Below, one piece after another: positions 25,260-34,727 of a DNA stretch of 64,000 bases. The notes under the pieces were generated by a model. It saw only the letters and a program-made list of their open reading frames with translations. It was not told the origin of the DNA and did no database searches. Every line of letters begins with the position of its first letter. The first letter of the stretch is position 1. Origin of the DNA: Devosia rhizoryzae (lineage in GTDB: Bacteria; Pseudomonadota; Alphaproteobacteria; Rhizobiales; Devosiaceae). The translations under genes were made by a program, and so were the position numbers. The DNA lies in NCBI RefSeq assembly GCF_016698665.1, contig NZ_CP068046.1, positions 1,612,001-1,676,000 of the forward strand, read 5' to 3'.

Positions 25260-27522
25260 TCCTATCGACGCTGCCGTCCCATTCGAGCGTCGAAATCATC
25301 GAGGCTTCGCGAATGCCCGCGCGCTGGACGGCGGAGAGGCCCGGGCTGCGCTTGAGCGTTTGCAGGACATCTGTCAGCTGCGCAAGATCGCGCACTTCGA
25401 TTTCAAAGATCATCTGGTGGAAGTCCGGCGAAATCATGCGCATGACCAGATTGTTGATGTTGGCGTCGCAAGCGGCGATGGCTGACGAAATCTGCGCCAG
25501 CGAGCCGGGCTTGTTGACCGATTCCATCGAAATCACGGTGGCGTAGAGCTTGTCGTCGGCCGAGGCCATGTTCCAGCGCACGTCGACCCAGGCCAGATCG
25601 CCATCATGCATGTCGATCAAGGCATCGGAATGGATCGGGAAGACGGTCAGCGGCCGGTCGGGCTCAAGAATGCCGACCAGGCGATCGCCCGGCACGACCC
25701 CCTCCCCCGACAGCGTCACGGGAGTGTGGAAATCGAGCTGCGCCAGGGCCGCCTTGGCCTTGGGCCCACCCTTTTGTCCGCCGGGAACGCGGAACCGGAA
25801 CTGGTCGGTGGCGCGCAGGGCGAACCAGCCGTCGGCCGTGTCGGCGACCGGCAGGTCGAGCTTGCGACGGCGCTTGCGGATACCCTTGACCTGGGCCAGC
25901 GCATTGCCGAGCACCTCGGAGCCGATCTTGCCCTCGCCGACGGCGATGATCAGGTCGCGCTTGTTGGGGTGATCGAGCGCGTCGGCCAAGGCCTTGCTCT
26001 CGCTGTCGTCGAGCATGACGCCTTCGCGCTCGAGCAGCATGTTGAGCACCTGCTCACCCAGCGCAAAGGCCCGCTGCGTCGCCGTCTGGCGCACGGCGCG
26101 GCGGATGGCGGCGCGGGCCTTGCCAGTGGCGGCGATGCCGATCCAGTTGCTTGGCGGCCGATGGTTCTGGTCGCGGAGGATTTCGACCTCGTCGCCCGAA
26201 CGCAGCTGGGTCACGAGCGGCAGGATCAGGCCATTGATCTTGGCGCCGACGCAGGTGTCACCGATATCAGTATGGAGCGCATAGGCGAAATCGATCGGCG
26301 TCGCGCCGCGCGGAAGGGCGATCAGCCGGCCGCGCGGGGTGAAGCAGAAGACCTGATCCTGGAAAAGCTCGAGCTTGGTGTATTCGAGGAAATCTTCGGA
26401 GGCGATGCCCGAGGTCAGGTGGCTGATGGTCTGCCGCAAGGAGCCATAGGCCTGCGATTCGGTTTCGATGCGATCGAGGTTGGCCGAGGCCCCGTCCTTG
26501 TAGAGCGCATGCGCGGCGATGCCGAATTCAGCGATCCGGTCCATCTCCTCGGTGCGGATCTGCAGCTCGACGCGCTGGCGGCTGGGTCCGACGATCGTGG
26601 TATGGATCGACTGATAGTCGTTGTGCTTGGGGACAGAAATATAGTCCTTGAAGCGTCCGGGCACGACTTTCCACTGCGTGTGGATGATGCCCAGGGTGTG
26701 GTAGCACTGGGCCAGCGAGCCGACGATGATACGAAATCCGATCATGTCGGAAAGCTGTTCGAGAGCGATCGACTTTCGCTCGATCTTGGAGAAGATCGAA
26801 TAAGGCGACTTGACCCGCGCCTTGATGCTGGTGGCGATGCCTTCTTGAGCCAGCCGCTCGGTCAGTTCGTTGGTGATCGTCGCGATGGTCTCGCTGTAAT
26901 CGTGCTGCAGCTGTTCGAGCCGCGCCGTGATGGCGCGATAATGCTCGGGCTGGAGGATGCGGAAGCTTAGATCCTCGAGCTCGTTGCGCATGTCCTGCAT
27001 ACCCATGCGCCCGGCAAGCGGGGCATAGATATCCATGGTTTCCTGGGCGATGCGGCGCTGCTTTTCCACCGGCACGAAGTGGAGCGTGCGCATGTTGTGC
27101 AGGCGGTCGGCGAGCTTGACCAGCAGCACCCGCACGTCCTGGCTGATGGCGAGCAGGAGCTTGCGCAGGTTTTCGGCCTGCGCTTCCTCGCGGCTCACGA
27201 GGTTGAGCCGCTCGATCTTGGTCAGGCCATCGACGATGGTGCCGATCTCGCCGCCAAAAAGCTGATCGATTTCGGAGCGGGTCGCGTCGGTATCTTCGAT
27301 CGTGTCGTGCAAAAGGCCAACGGCGATCGAGGCGTCATCGAGTTTGAGCTCGGTGAGGATGGCGGCGACTTCGAGCGGGTGATTGAAATAGGGATCGCCG
27401 GAGGCGCGCTTTTGCGAGCCATGCTTTTGCATGGCGTAGACATAGGCCTTGTTCAACAAATTCTCGTCGGCGTTCGGGTTATAGGCCTGAACGCGTTCGA
27501 CAAGCTCGTACTGTCGCATCAT
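25243..27522 (-). CDS. rsh: Bifunctional (p)ppGpp synthetase/hydrolase (RelA/SpoT homologue)
   Basis: Rsh sets (p)ppGpp levels in the stringent response. The 759 residues contain, in order, the HD hydrolase domain ([33 protein letters not shown]), the synthetase domain ([40 protein letters not shown]), a TGS domain ([20 protein letters not shown]) and a C-terminal ACT domain. The HD motif is complete, so both activities are likely, as for single Rsh enzymes of alphaproteobacteria. ATG ATG at 27522 begins the protein. It follows rpoZ by about 180 nt, across a terminator. Confidence 0.96.
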   Translation of the reverse strand: MMRQYELVERVQAYNPNADENLLNKAYVYAMQKHGSQKRASGDPYFNHPLEVAAILTELKLDDASIAVGLLHDTIEDTDATRSEIDQLFGGEIGTIVDGLTKIERLNLVSREEAQAENLRKLLLAISQDVRVLLVKLADRLHNMRTLHFVPVEKQRRIAQETMDIYAPLAGRMGMQDMRNELEDLSFRILQPEHYRAITARLEQLQHDYSETIATITNELTERLAQEGIATSIKARVKSPYSIFSKIERKSIALEQLSDMIGFRIIVGSLAQCYHTLGIIHTQWKVVPGRFKDYISVPKHNDYQSIHTTIVGPSRQRVELQIRTEEMDRIAEFGIAAHALYKDGASANLDRIETESQAYGSLRQTISHLTSGIASEDFLEYTKLELFQDQVFCFTPRGRLIALPRGATPIDFAYALHTDIGDTCVGAKINGLILPLVTQLRSGDEVEILRDQNHRPPSNWIGIAATGKARAAIRRAVRQTATQRAFALGEQVLNMLLEREGVMLDDSESKALADALDHPNKRDLIIAVGEGKIGSEVLGNALAQVKGIRKRRRKLDLPVADTADGWFALRATDQFRFRVPGGQKGGPKAKAALAQLDFHTPVTLSGEGVVPGDRLVGILEPDRPLTVFPIHSDALIDMHDGDLAWVDVRWNMASADDKLYATVISMESVNKPGSLAQISSAIAACDANINNLVMRMISPDFHQMIFEIEVRDLAQLTDVLQTLKRSPGLSAVQRAGIREASMISTLEWDGSVDRSARGD

Positions 27523-27568
27523 GGAAGGTAGCCGCCGCTTCTGGACATTAAGCTTAGCGCTTGATCGG

Positions 27569-27596
27569 AAAAAGAAAACCCCGGCGCGAACCGGGG
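27569..27596 (-). terminator. Rho-independent terminator after rpoZ
   Basis: On the minus strand CCCCGG-TTCGCG-CCGGGG is followed by TTTTCTTTTTCC. It should end the rpoZ transcript before rsh. Confidence 0.88.
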
Positions 27597-27627
27597 TGGA
27601 ATATATATCGAGCTTGCGTCACGCCTG

Positions 27628-27700
27628 GGCCATTCGAGCGCAGCTCTCATGGCCTAGCCTGCTCAAATCGCTCCACCGGAGCGATTTGCAAGACGCAGTC
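27628..27700. repeat. Palindromic repeat family G, copy 2
   Basis: GGCCATTCGAGCGCAGCTCTCATGGCCTAGCCTGC and the palindrome AAATCGCTCCACCGGAGCGATTT resemble the 11.45 kb copy. It ends at the rpoZ stop codon. Confidence 0.75.
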
Positions 27701-28068
27701 TAGTCATCGCGGCGTTCCGGCGGAGCCAGGCTCTCGATGCCGCGCAGCAGTTCTTCTTCGCTGATCGTGTCGAAGTTGATCGAATCGTCGTCGCCGGCGC
27801 TTTCGATCAGCGGAGCGGCGGTGTTTTCCGGCTCGTCGACTTCCACATACTTCTGCAGCGAGTGGATCAGGTCTTCACGCAGATCTTCCGGCGAAATGGT
27901 GCCATCGCCGATTTCGCGCAAGGCAACGACGGGGTTCTTGTCGTTGTCGCGCGGGACGGTGATCTGGCCACCAGAGGAAATCATGCGCGCGCGATGGGCG
28001 GCCATGAGGACGAGGTCAAAACGGTTTTCGACCTTTTGAATGCAGTCTTCAACGGTGACGCGGGCCAC
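27700..28068 (-). CDS. rpoZ: RNA polymerase omega subunit
   Basis: Omega aids assembly of RNA polymerase and is one ppGpp site. The 122 residues begin [20 protein letters not shown] and continue [16 protein letters not shown], the RpoZ signature, then an acidic tail. GTG 28068 was chosen over TTG 28080 because GGAG lies at five-base spacing and it places the Met-Ala-Arg start of the family correctly. It precedes rsh, a common pairing. Confidence 0.95.
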   Translation of the reverse strand: MARVTVEDCIQKVENRFDLVLMAAHRARMISSGGQITVPRDNDKNPVVALREIGDGTISPEDLREDLIHSLQKYVEVDEPENTAAPLIESAGDDDSINFDTISEEELLRGIESLAPPERRDD

Positions 28069-28261
28069 GAACGTCTCCAAAATGGATGGGGATGAAGGCC
28101 CCCACTACACCAAGAGATCGTGCTTGACAAGGTTTGCGGCCGATCAGTGCGCGAATGACGCGACTTGTCGTAATACAACAAATATGCGACATCCGAACTT
28201 AAGTTCGACAATGAACCGTTTTCAGCGTCTGTGCGGGCTTTTTCCGCTTCGGGGTTTCATC

Positions 28262-28816
28262 ATGGCAATTGATCCGCGCGAGAAGATCGCGCTCTTTATC
28301 GATGGCGCCAATCTTTACGCCACATCCAAGGCGATCGGCATCGACATCGATTACCGAAAGCTGCTCGCCGAATTCAGCAGCAAGGCTTATATGCTGCGCG
28401 CGAATTACTATACGGCGCTGGTCGAGGACCAGGAATATTCCTCGATCCGTCCACTAATCGATTGGCTCGACTACAACGGCTACACCGTGGTCACCAAGCC
28501 GGCCAAGGAGTTCACCGACGCTGCCGGCCGCCGTAAGGTCAAGGGCAACATGGACATCGAGCTCGCCGTCGACGCGCTCGAGCAATCCCCCTATTTCGAT
28601 CACATGGTGCTGTTTTCGGGCGATGGCGACTTCACCGCCCTCGTTGCTGCCATGCAGCGCAAGGGCAAGCGAGTCACGGTTGTCTCGACGCTCACGACCT
28701 CGACGCCGATGATCTCCGACGACCTGCGGCGGCAGGCGGATTTCTTCATGGATGTGGCTGATCTGGCGAAGACGGCGGGGAGACCGCAGGTGGTGCGGCA
28801 GCCGGTCGAGGCTTAA
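28262..28816 (+). CDS. NYN domain (LabA/DUF88) ribonuclease-like protein
   Basis: A PIN-like nuclease fold of 184 residues: KIALFIDGANLYATSKAIGI, then RANYYTALVEDQEYSSIRPL, KGNMDIELAVDAL and LFSGDGDFTALVAAMQRKGK. These supply the acidic residues (Asp14, the DIE and DGDF aspartates) that bind metal in NYN proteins. Cytoplasmic, probably an RNase acting on an unknown RNA. It is divergent from rpoZ, and the family often sits beside rpoZ or smpB in this order. Start ATG 28262. Confidence 0.9.
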   Translation: MAIDPREKIALFIDGANLYATSKAIGIDIDYRKLLAEFSSKAYMLRANYYTALVEDQEYSSIRPLIDWLDYNGYTVVTKPAKEFTDAAGRRKVKGNMDIELAVDALEQSPYFDHMVLFSGDGDFTALVAAMQRKGKRVTVVSTLTTSTPMISDDLRRQADFFMDVADLAKTAGRPQVVRQPVEA

Positions 28817-28842
28817 GGCACTGGCCCTGGCTTCCAAGACCT

Positions 28843-28921
28843 TATGGTGAGCTTGTCGAACCACGAGGTCGCAGCCACCGAGGGCCCGACCTCGTCCATC
28901 GACAGGCTCAGGATGAGGTCT
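28843..28921. repeat. Palindromic repeat family B, copy 2
   Basis: ATGGTGAGCTTGTCGAACCACGAGGTCG on the left and CGACCTCGTCCATCGACAGGCTCAGGATGAGGTCT on the right form an interrupted palindrome between the NYN gene and smpB stops. Confidence 0.88.
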
Positions 28922-28933
28922 CATTTAGAGCCC

Positions 28934-29434
28934 CTACCCCCGTCCACCCTCTTTCATAATCCGCGCCTTGTCGCGGTTCCAGTCGCGCTCACGGCTGGTG
29001 GCGCGCTTGTCGAAATTCTTTTTGCCCTTGCCCAGACCAATAAGAAGCTTGGCGCGGCCCTGGTCGTTGAAGAACAGCTTTAGCGGCACGATGGTGTTGC
29101 CGGCGCGGGCGACTTCCTGATCGAGCTTGGCCAGCTGCTTCTTGCTGACAAGAAGTTTGCGCGGGCGCTTTTCTTCGTGGTTGAAGCGATTGGCCTGAAG
29201 GTATTCTGGGATATGCGCATTGATCAGCCACAGCTCGCCCCTTTCGGGCGAGGCATAGGCCTCGGCAATCTGGGCCTTGCCCATGCGAAGGGATTTGACC
29301 TCGGTGCCGGTCAGGACGATGCCGGCCTCAAGCGTGTCGCCGATTTCGTAGTCGAAACGCGCGCGGCGGTTTTCAGCCACGAGGCCGTGGCTGATCCATC
29401 CGTTTTTTGCTTTGTCGTTTTTTAGTGTGGCCAT
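28934..29434 (-). CDS. smpB: SsrA-binding protein SmpB
   Basis: SmpB carries tmRNA to stalled ribosomes. The 166 residues show [40 protein letters not shown] and the C-terminal [20 protein letters not shown], all SmpB landmarks. ATG 29434 fits the family; the longer frame to 29533 reads antisense through dapA. It starts five bases after the dapA stop, so the two are one operon. The tmRNA gene ssrA is not in the window. Confidence 0.96.
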   Translation of the reverse strand: MATLKNDKAKNGWISHGLVAENRRARFDYEIGDTLEAGIVLTGTEVKSLRMGKAQIAEAYASPERGELWLINAHIPEYLQANRFNHEEKRPRKLLVSKKQLAKLDQEVARAGNTIVPLKLFFNDQGRAKLLIGLGKGKKNFDKRATSRERDWNRDKARIMKEGGRG

Positions 29435-29439
29435 GGGTC

Positions 29440-30315
29440 TTAGATAAGACCGGCGTGGCGCATTGCAAAGTCCATAGCATCTTCGGCGCCCTTGGTAGCA
29501 GGCACCAACGGCAGGCGCAGCTCGTTGGCGCAAAGGCCAAGCTTGCTGGCGCCATACTTGGCCGGAGCCGGGCTCGGCTCGATGAAGATGTTCTTGTGCA
29601 GGTAAACGAGCTTGTCCTGGATCGCCAGGGCACCCTTGAAGTCGCCGGTCAGCGAAAGTTCCTGCATCTGCGAGCAGAGCTTGGGCGCGACGTTGGACGT
29701 CACAGAGATACAGCCATTGCCGCCATGAGCGTTAAAGCCGAGCGCGGTAATATCCTCACCGGAAAGCAGGATAAAATCCTTGCCGAGCTTGGCCCGCTGC
29801 AAGCTGGCGCGACCGAGATCGGCGGTCGCATCCTTGACGCCGATGATGTTGCCATGCGCCTCGTGGAGGCGGGCGATGGTGTCGACGGTGAGATCAGCGA
29901 CGGTACGGCCCGGCACCGAATACAGGATCACCGGGATGCCGACCGACTTGGCAACGGCGGAGAAGTGCTGGAACAGGCCTTCCTGGGTCGGCTTGTTGTA
30001 ATAAGGCACGACCGAGAGCACGGCATCGGCGCCTGACTTTTCGGCGTGTTGCGCAAGGGAAATGGCCTCGGCCGTCGAGTTCGATCCCGCTCCGGCGATT
30101 ACCGGCACGCGGCCATTGGCAACCTCGATGCAAATCTCGACGACGCGATGATGCTCCTCGTGACTGACGGTAGGGCTTTCGCCCGTCGTACCCACCGGCA
30201 CCAGACCATGCGTTCCCTCGGCGATCTGCCAATCGACAAAGCTGGCGAAGGCTTTCTCATCCACGGCCCCGTCGCGCATGGGGGTGATGAGCGCCGTAAT
30301 CGAACCTCGCAGCAT
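29440..30315 (-). CDS. dapA: 4-hydroxy-tetrahydrodipicolinate synthase
   Basis: DapA condenses pyruvate with aspartate semialdehyde in lysine and diaminopimelate synthesis. The 291 residues match E. coli length. [20 protein letters not shown] and [17 protein letters not shown] are the PROSITE-type motifs, and the Schiff-base Lys161 is in [14 protein letters not shown] 30315 was chosen by family length over 30363. It is divergent from the alpha/beta hydrolase across about 170 nt. Confidence 0.96.
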   Translation of the reverse strand: MLRGSITALITPMRDGAVDEKAFASFVDWQIAEGTHGLVPVGTTGESPTVSHEEHHRVVEICIEVANGRVPVIAGAGSNSTAEAISLAQHAEKSGADAVLSVVPYYNKPTQEGLFQHFSAVAKSVGIPVILYSVPGRTVADLTVDTIARLHEAHGNIIGVKDATADLGRASLQRAKLGKDFILLSGEDITALGFNAHGGNGCISVTSNVAPKLCSQMQELSLTGDFKGALAIQDKLVYLHKNIFIEPSPAPAKYGASKLGLCANELRLPLVPATKGAEDAMDFAMRHAGLI

Positions 30316-30482
30316 TTGTCGGTATTCCTCGGATAGACCCGGCTTTGCGCCGGCATATTGCATGACAGGATAGATCCTGGCCGGTCGGCGCAGGACGGGG
30401 GCACCATACTTTCAACCGTGCTTCGTCACAAGGTGAGCGAAACGGCTTGTGAGCCGGGGCCACGCACGGGTAAACCGAGCCT

Positions 30483-31436
30483 ATGCCCTCCGTCTTCAAA
30501 TCCAGCCGCACCGTTCCCCCCGATCACCCAGCCTTTGCCACGCTGCCCATCGAGCTGATCACCATGCGTGACGCCCGCACGCGCATAGCCGTGCACCGCC
30601 GGGGGCAGTTCGGCGACGGGCGCATGCCGCTGGTCTGCGTTGCGGGTTACAACCGCAACATGTCCGACTTTACGGGCTTGGCGGGATACCTGCCGCGGAT
30701 CGGACAGGGAGACTGGCCGCTGGTGCTGATCGATCTTGGCGGCCGGGGCCGCTCCGATGACCGCGCAAAGGGTTCGGACTATGGCTCGCTCGCCGATGCG
30801 CATGACCTGGCCGACACGTTGATGGCGCTGGGGATTGGCAAGGCGATCATCCTCGGCCAGGGGCATGGCGGGCAGGTCGCCATGGCGCTCGCTGCGGAAC
30901 ATCCGCTGCTGGTCGGCGGTACGATCCTGCTCGACGCCGGTCCAGTGACGGATTCGCGCTCCATCGTGCGGCTGCGCAACAATCTCGCGCATATCCATGG
31001 CCTTCGCGGCGGCAAGACGGTTTCGGCCGGGTTCAACAAGATCCTGGCGGGGACCTATCCTGGATTGCCGGAAAACCTGTTGCCGCCGCTGGCGCTGCGC
31101 AGCCACTGGTTCGACAAGCGCGGGCGGGCGCGGCCCCTGTTCGACAATAAACTTATAGAGCGGCTCAAGGATTTCAGCTTCGATGATGTACTGACGCCGC
31201 AATGGCCGCTCTTTGACGCGCTGACCTGCGCCCCGCTCCTGTTGCTGCGCACGCAACTGACCGATCAGGTGCGGCGCGAGACTTTTGAGGAAATGGTGCG
31301 GCGCCGACCCGACGCGGTGGCGCTCACCATTATGGGGCAAGGCTCCCCTGCCCTGTTCGACGAAATGGAAGACGTCGAGGCTGTCACTCGCTTCATGGTC
31401 GAGGCAAGTGCGAAACAGGCAGAGCTGGCAGCCTAG
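30483..31436 (+). CDS. Alpha/beta-hydrolase-fold protein lacking the catalytic Ser and His
   Basis: A 317-residue alpha/beta-hydrolase fold: PLVCVAGYNRNMSDFTGLAG (oxyanion-strand region), WPLVLIDLGGRGRSDD, the elbow AIILGQGHGGQVAMAL and a late PLLLLRTQLTDQV strand. The nucleophile elbow, normally G-x-S-x-G-G, reads GQGHGG, putting Gly127 where the serine should be. The usual C-terminal His region reads IMGQGSPALF, with Ser288 where GQGHAP is common. If the alignment is right this is a non-hydrolytic member. It is divergent from dapA and convergent (four-base overlap) with the HHH gene. The function is unknown. Confidence 0.8.
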   Translation: MPSVFKSSRTVPPDHPAFATLPIELITMRDARTRIAVHRRGQFGDGRMPLVCVAGYNRNMSDFTGLAGYLPRIGQGDWPLVLIDLGGRGRSDDRAKGSDYGSLADAHDLADTLMALGIGKAIILGQGHGGQVAMALAAEHPLLVGGTILLDAGPVTDSRSIVRLRNNLAHIHGLRGGKTVSAGFNKILAGTYPGLPENLLPPLALRSHWFDKRGRARPLFDNKLIERLKDFSFDDVLTPQWPLFDALTCAPLLLLRTQLTDQVRRETFEEMVRRRPDAVALTIMGQGSPALFDEMEDVEAVTRFMVEASAKQAELAA

Positions 31437-31936
31437 GCGGCGTTGGAACGTGGTGCGGTGGCAAGAAGCGTTGCCTGCTCGATCCACTGTTCGCGCCCGA
31501 TCCGCCCCTTGATGGCGATGCGACCCTCGAGCCAGGCGACATGGGCCGGCTGCCATGCGGCGATCTGGTCAAAATGGTAGATGCCCAAATCCTGCAGTGC
31601 TGATTCCGTTTTCGCTCCGATGCCTTTGATTAGCCTAAGGTTATCCGGCTTGTTGCTGCGTGGTGCTGGAAGTTCTGGTGGACGCCGGATCGTGGTGGAC
31701 GAGGAAGCAACGACCAGCGGCAACTGCGGCGCCTGATCAGCGCCCACTCGCGCCAGTCGGCGTGCTGCGGACTTTGTTGGCTCGGCGACAAGCGCTTGAG
31801 AAGCCTCGACTTGCACCTGCCGAGGAGAGAGCAGGCGGCGGAGCGCAAGGCGGGAAGCATAGCCGGCCACGCAACCGGTCAGATAGGCGCCGAGGATCAA
31901 GAAACCAACTTCAACCACGTGGCCTAGCGGGATCAT
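31433..31936 (-). CDS. Membrane-anchored helix-hairpin-helix protein
   Basis: The 167-residue protein has one N-terminal membrane helix (VVEVGFLILGAYLTGCVAGY), a basic proline-rich linker, and a C-terminal helix-hairpin-helix module with DNLRLIKGIGAKTESALQDL and GIYHFDQIAAWQPAHVAWL, like the domain named 'predicted flap endonuclease-like' in many alphaproteobacterial proteins. It may bind DNA at the membrane or serve as a structural fold; no nuclease residues are visible. Its ATG overlaps the 43-residue gene's stop (ATGA), making it third in the OmpA operon. Confidence 0.82.
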   Translation of the reverse strand: MIPLGHVVEVGFLILGAYLTGCVAGYASRLALRRLLSPRQVQVEASQALVAEPTKSAARRLARVGADQAPQLPLVVASSSTTIRRPPELPAPRSNKPDNLRLIKGIGAKTESALQDLGIYHFDQIAAWQPAHVAWLEGRIAIKGRIGREQWIEQATLLATAPRSNAA

Positions 31937-32064
31937 TTCGGCGTGCCTGACTTCTCAGCGGGCGACAGGCTGAACCAGCCGACGGCCAGGCCGATCAGGG
32001 AGGCGATCACAAGGTATGGCCAATAGTAGAAGACCAGGAATGTCAGGGTCGGCCACCAAGCCAT
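31933..32064 (-). CDS. 43-residue single-helix membrane protein
   Basis: The sequence MAWWPTLTFLVFYYWPYLVI is followed by ASLIGLAVGWFSLSPAEK and a short polar tail. One or two hydrophobic segments fill residues 4-33. The start at ATG 32064 lies about ten bases after the OmpA-like gene's stop and its own stop overlaps the next ATG, so this tiny gene is locked between two others in an operon. A tryptophan- and tyrosine-rich helix suggests a membrane partner of the OmpA protein. No family recognised. Confidence 0.72.
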   Translation of the reverse strand: MAWWPTLTFLVFYYWPYLVIASLIGLAVGWFSLSPAEKSGTPK

Positions 32065-32074
32065 GGCGCCTCGC

Positions 32075-34570
32075 CTAGTTGTTCTCGTCCTGAACGCTGA
32101 CGACGATGCGGCGGTTCTGCCGCTTGCCGTCAGGGGTGTCGTTGCCGGCGACTGGCTGGGATTCACCATAGCCGACAGCGTAGAGCCGTTCGGCCGCAAC
32201 ACCGCGCTCGATCAGGGCGGCGACCACCGCCTCGGCGCGCGCAACCGAGAGCGCCAGGTTCTTCCGCTCGTCGCCGTCGCTGTCGGTGTGTCCTTCGACA
32301 TAGATGGAAGTATTAGGGCAAATCGCCAGCGCTTGCGCAAAGGCATCCAGCTCGGGCGCAGCGCTTGAGGCAATGATGGCAGCGCCGGACTGGAACAGGA
32401 TGGCATTGTGGGCAGAAAGCGTCGCAACCTGCTCGCGGCATTGCGCGAGGAGTTCTGGTGATGTGGTTGCAGCGGCGGGCGCTTCCTGAGGCTCATCAGG
32501 CTGCTGATCAGCCGCCGGTTTCGGCTCGGCTACAACTTGTGGCTCTGGTGCCGAGATCGACCCGCTGGCGTCGAGGTCGAGGGCTGCAGTGAGCAGCGCC
32601 AAGCTGGCTGCACGCCTTTCGTCATTTTCAGCAGTTCCGGTCACTGTCCAGTTCTCACCGTCGAACAGTGCCGTACCTTGCTCAAGTTCGAGCAGCGCAT
32701 CGACGGCGCCCCGCACCTTCGCAGCGAACCCATCGGGGGCGCCGGGAGAGACTTTCGTTGTGTCGGTCACTCGTGTCTCGACGTGAACAGCAAGATAGTC
32801 GCGCAGCGACCCTGCCGGTACATTGCCGGTGAACAGGAAACTGCCGTCTCGAAGGCGCTCGGCCGACCAGATATAGGGCGAGACAGGCTGGGCGACAGGG
32901 CCCGCTTCCGTCAGGTCAAGCGACCAACCAGCTTGCGCCAAGCCATTGACGGCAAACTCGGTCTGGATCGCGCCACGATCAATCGTGGAGCTGGGAACGC
33001 CTTCCACAGTCCAGTTGGTGCCGTCAAAGCGCACGGCGCCTTCTTCCAGCCAGGGCAAGAACGCGATCGCCTGCCTGGCAGCGGTGACGAAGTTGTTCGG
33101 CTCGCCGGATGCATAACTCACCTCAGAGGACGTCTTTGTCCCCGCGACGGTCACGAGCTGTTGCTCGATCTCCGGGCTCGGCAACATACCAGCCAGGGTG
33201 GTGATGCCGTCTTCTTGACGACTTGCGGAAAACTCGTAGCGGGCAGCGCGAGGCGCTGCGACCTCGATCGAGCCCGCTGTGATCCCTTGGGGCAGACGGG
33301 TCGCAACGAGCGTGCGCAGCGTGCCGTAGTCGGTGGGGGATTGCGCAATGCCGGTGACCGACAGAACTTCCCCGGAAAGCGCAACACGTCCTTCCGACAT
33401 GTGGGTCAGGAGCGACAATGCGAAATCGAGGCCGGCCTGGTAGCTTGCCGGCGCACCGCCGCCGAGCTTGAGGAAATTGACGTCGGCGCCCTCGGTTTCC
33501 GCCAGGGCTTCGCGCGTCGCCTCATTTGGGACAAACCCGTCAAAGACCAGAACCCCGCCGGATTGACGGGTCACACTCACCCAATAGTCAGAAACCGGAG
33601 GTGGCTCCAGCGTGACGATCGATCCAGTGCCGGAAAGCCCGTTGTTCACCGCCTGGGCGATTTCGACGGTAGCAGGCCTGCCGCTCAGGCGGCTGGTACC
33701 ATCGACAATGCTGGCCTCCCCCTCTTCCAGCTGCGCCAACTGTTCGAGCAATGTGCGGCTTAGATCCGCAAACCCCTCCGGGGCGCCCGACGCCAGCGAT
33801 AGCCCGGTTGCGAGGGGCGCATTAGAAAGGTCGGCTGTTCTGAAGCGGTCAATCGTCTGCTGATCGGGCGCATAGCCGGCAACCTCGATCCGCTCGCCGT
33901 CGAAGCGAGCGGTCCACGTATAGGGCGCCACCTGCATCGGCTCGACAGTAGATGACTTGAGCGACAGTCCGGCTGGGATGTCCGCCAGCGCCATCTGCAA
34001 TGCGCCGAAGGCGCCTTGGGATTTGGCGCGTCCCTTTACCGTCAGCTCCAAGTCGGACAGTTCGATCTCGCCGCTCTCCATGTCGGCGGCCCGGGCAAGC
34101 GCGAAGTTTACGCCTTCGGACCAGTGCTTGAGATCGGGGTAGCCGGCGCCAACCTCGAGCTTCGTTTCTGCAACGTTCACACGCTGCAGCAGGTCTTGAC
34201 GCGCAGCCTCACTGGGCACACTTCCCGAGAGGGTTAGAGCCTCATCTTCAACCGCTACCTTAAGTTTGAATGGTGTTGCGAGGGGAGCGAGAGCGATGTC
34301 GTTCTCGATCGCTCCTACGCCCTGCATCGCAGCAAGGGTCCGTTCCGCCGCCTCACGCTTTTGTTCGGTATCGGTGGTGCCGGTGAGAACCAGATCGCGA
34401 GCCACGACCGAGACGTTTGCCCACTTGGCGCCGGAGGCATCCAGTTGTGCCCTGCCCTGTGCGGCCAGGTCTGCAACCATGACCGGTGTCGCCATCGACA
34501 TGGCCACGCCCGTGCCACCGACAACTGTCAGCACACCCGGCGCCACCCAGAAAAGGAGGTCCTTAATCAT
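32075..34570 (-). CDS. OmpA-domain protein with five tandem BON-like repeats
   Basis: This 831-residue envelope protein has an N-terminal membrane helix (LLFWVAPGVLTVVGGTGVAM), a BON-like module (about 45-95), then five repeats of about 115 residues starting near 100, 216, 328, 444 and 565. Each opens with an aromatic-strand pattern (PYTWTARFDGERIEVAGYAP; PYIWSAERLRDGSFLFTGNV) and continues into GAPxGF...EEG...V-G. A Pro/Glu linker follows, then an OmpA peptidoglycan-binding domain (704-828: SIYVEGHTDSDGDERKNLAL and RAEAVVAALIERGV). Cys711 and Cys751 could form a disulfide. It probably spans the periplasm from inner membrane to murein. ATG 34570 was chosen over 34630 because the helix begins there. 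Confidence 0.88.
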   Translation of the reverse strand: MIKDLLFWVAPGVLTVVGGTGVAMSMATPVMVADLAAQGRAQLDASGAKWANVSVVARDLVLTGTTDTEQKREAAERTLAAMQGVGAIENDIALAPLATPFKLKVAVEDEALTLSGSVPSEAARQDLLQRVNVAETKLEVGAGYPDLKHWSEGVNFALARAADMESGEIELSDLELTVKGRAKSQGAFGALQMALADIPAGLSLKSSTVEPMQVAPYTWTARFDGERIEVAGYAPDQQTIDRFRTADLSNAPLATGLSLASGAPEGFADLSRTLLEQLAQLEEGEASIVDGTSRLSGRPATVEIAQAVNNGLSGTGSIVTLEPPPVSDYWVSVTRQSGGVLVFDGFVPNEATREALAETEGADVNFLKLGGGAPASYQAGLDFALSLLTHMSEGRVALSGEVLSVTGIAQSPTDYGTLRTLVATRLPQGITAGSIEVAAPRAARYEFSASRQEDGITTLAGMLPSPEIEQQLVTVAGTKTSSEVSYASGEPNNFVTAARQAIAFLPWLEEGAVRFDGTNWTVEGVPSSTIDRGAIQTEFAVNGLAQAGWSLDLTEAGPVAQPVSPYIWSAERLRDGSFLFTGNVPAGSLRDYLAVHVETRVTDTTKVSPGAPDGFAAKVRGAVDALLELEQGTALFDGENWTVTGTAENDERRAASLALLTAALDLDASGSISAPEPQVVAEPKPAADQQPDEPQEAPAAATTSPELLAQCREQVATLSAHNAILFQSGAAIIASSAAPELDAFAQALAICPNTSIYVEGHTDSDGDERKNLALSVARAEAVVAALIERGVAAERLYAVGYGESQPVAGNDTPDGKRQNRRIVVSVQDENN

Positions 34571-34671
34571 CCCGAATCCACTGGAAAGCCGCAACTTCGG
34601 GAACGGTAGATGATTTGCGCGCAGCGACAAAGAGAATTGGCTTGTGCCTTGATAGGCTTGTCACCGCAGCC

Positions 34672-34701
34672 CAAAAAGAAAAGGCCCGGCAGAGCCGGGC
34701 C
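34672..34701 (-). terminator. Rho-independent terminator after the porin gene
   Basis: On the minus strand GGCCCGGC-TCT-GCCGGGCC is followed by TTTTCTTTTTGGG. It is a strong terminator 26 bases after the porin stop. Confidence 0.93.
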
Positions 34702-34727
34702 TTTCCCAATTCAGCAGTAATCAAGGA

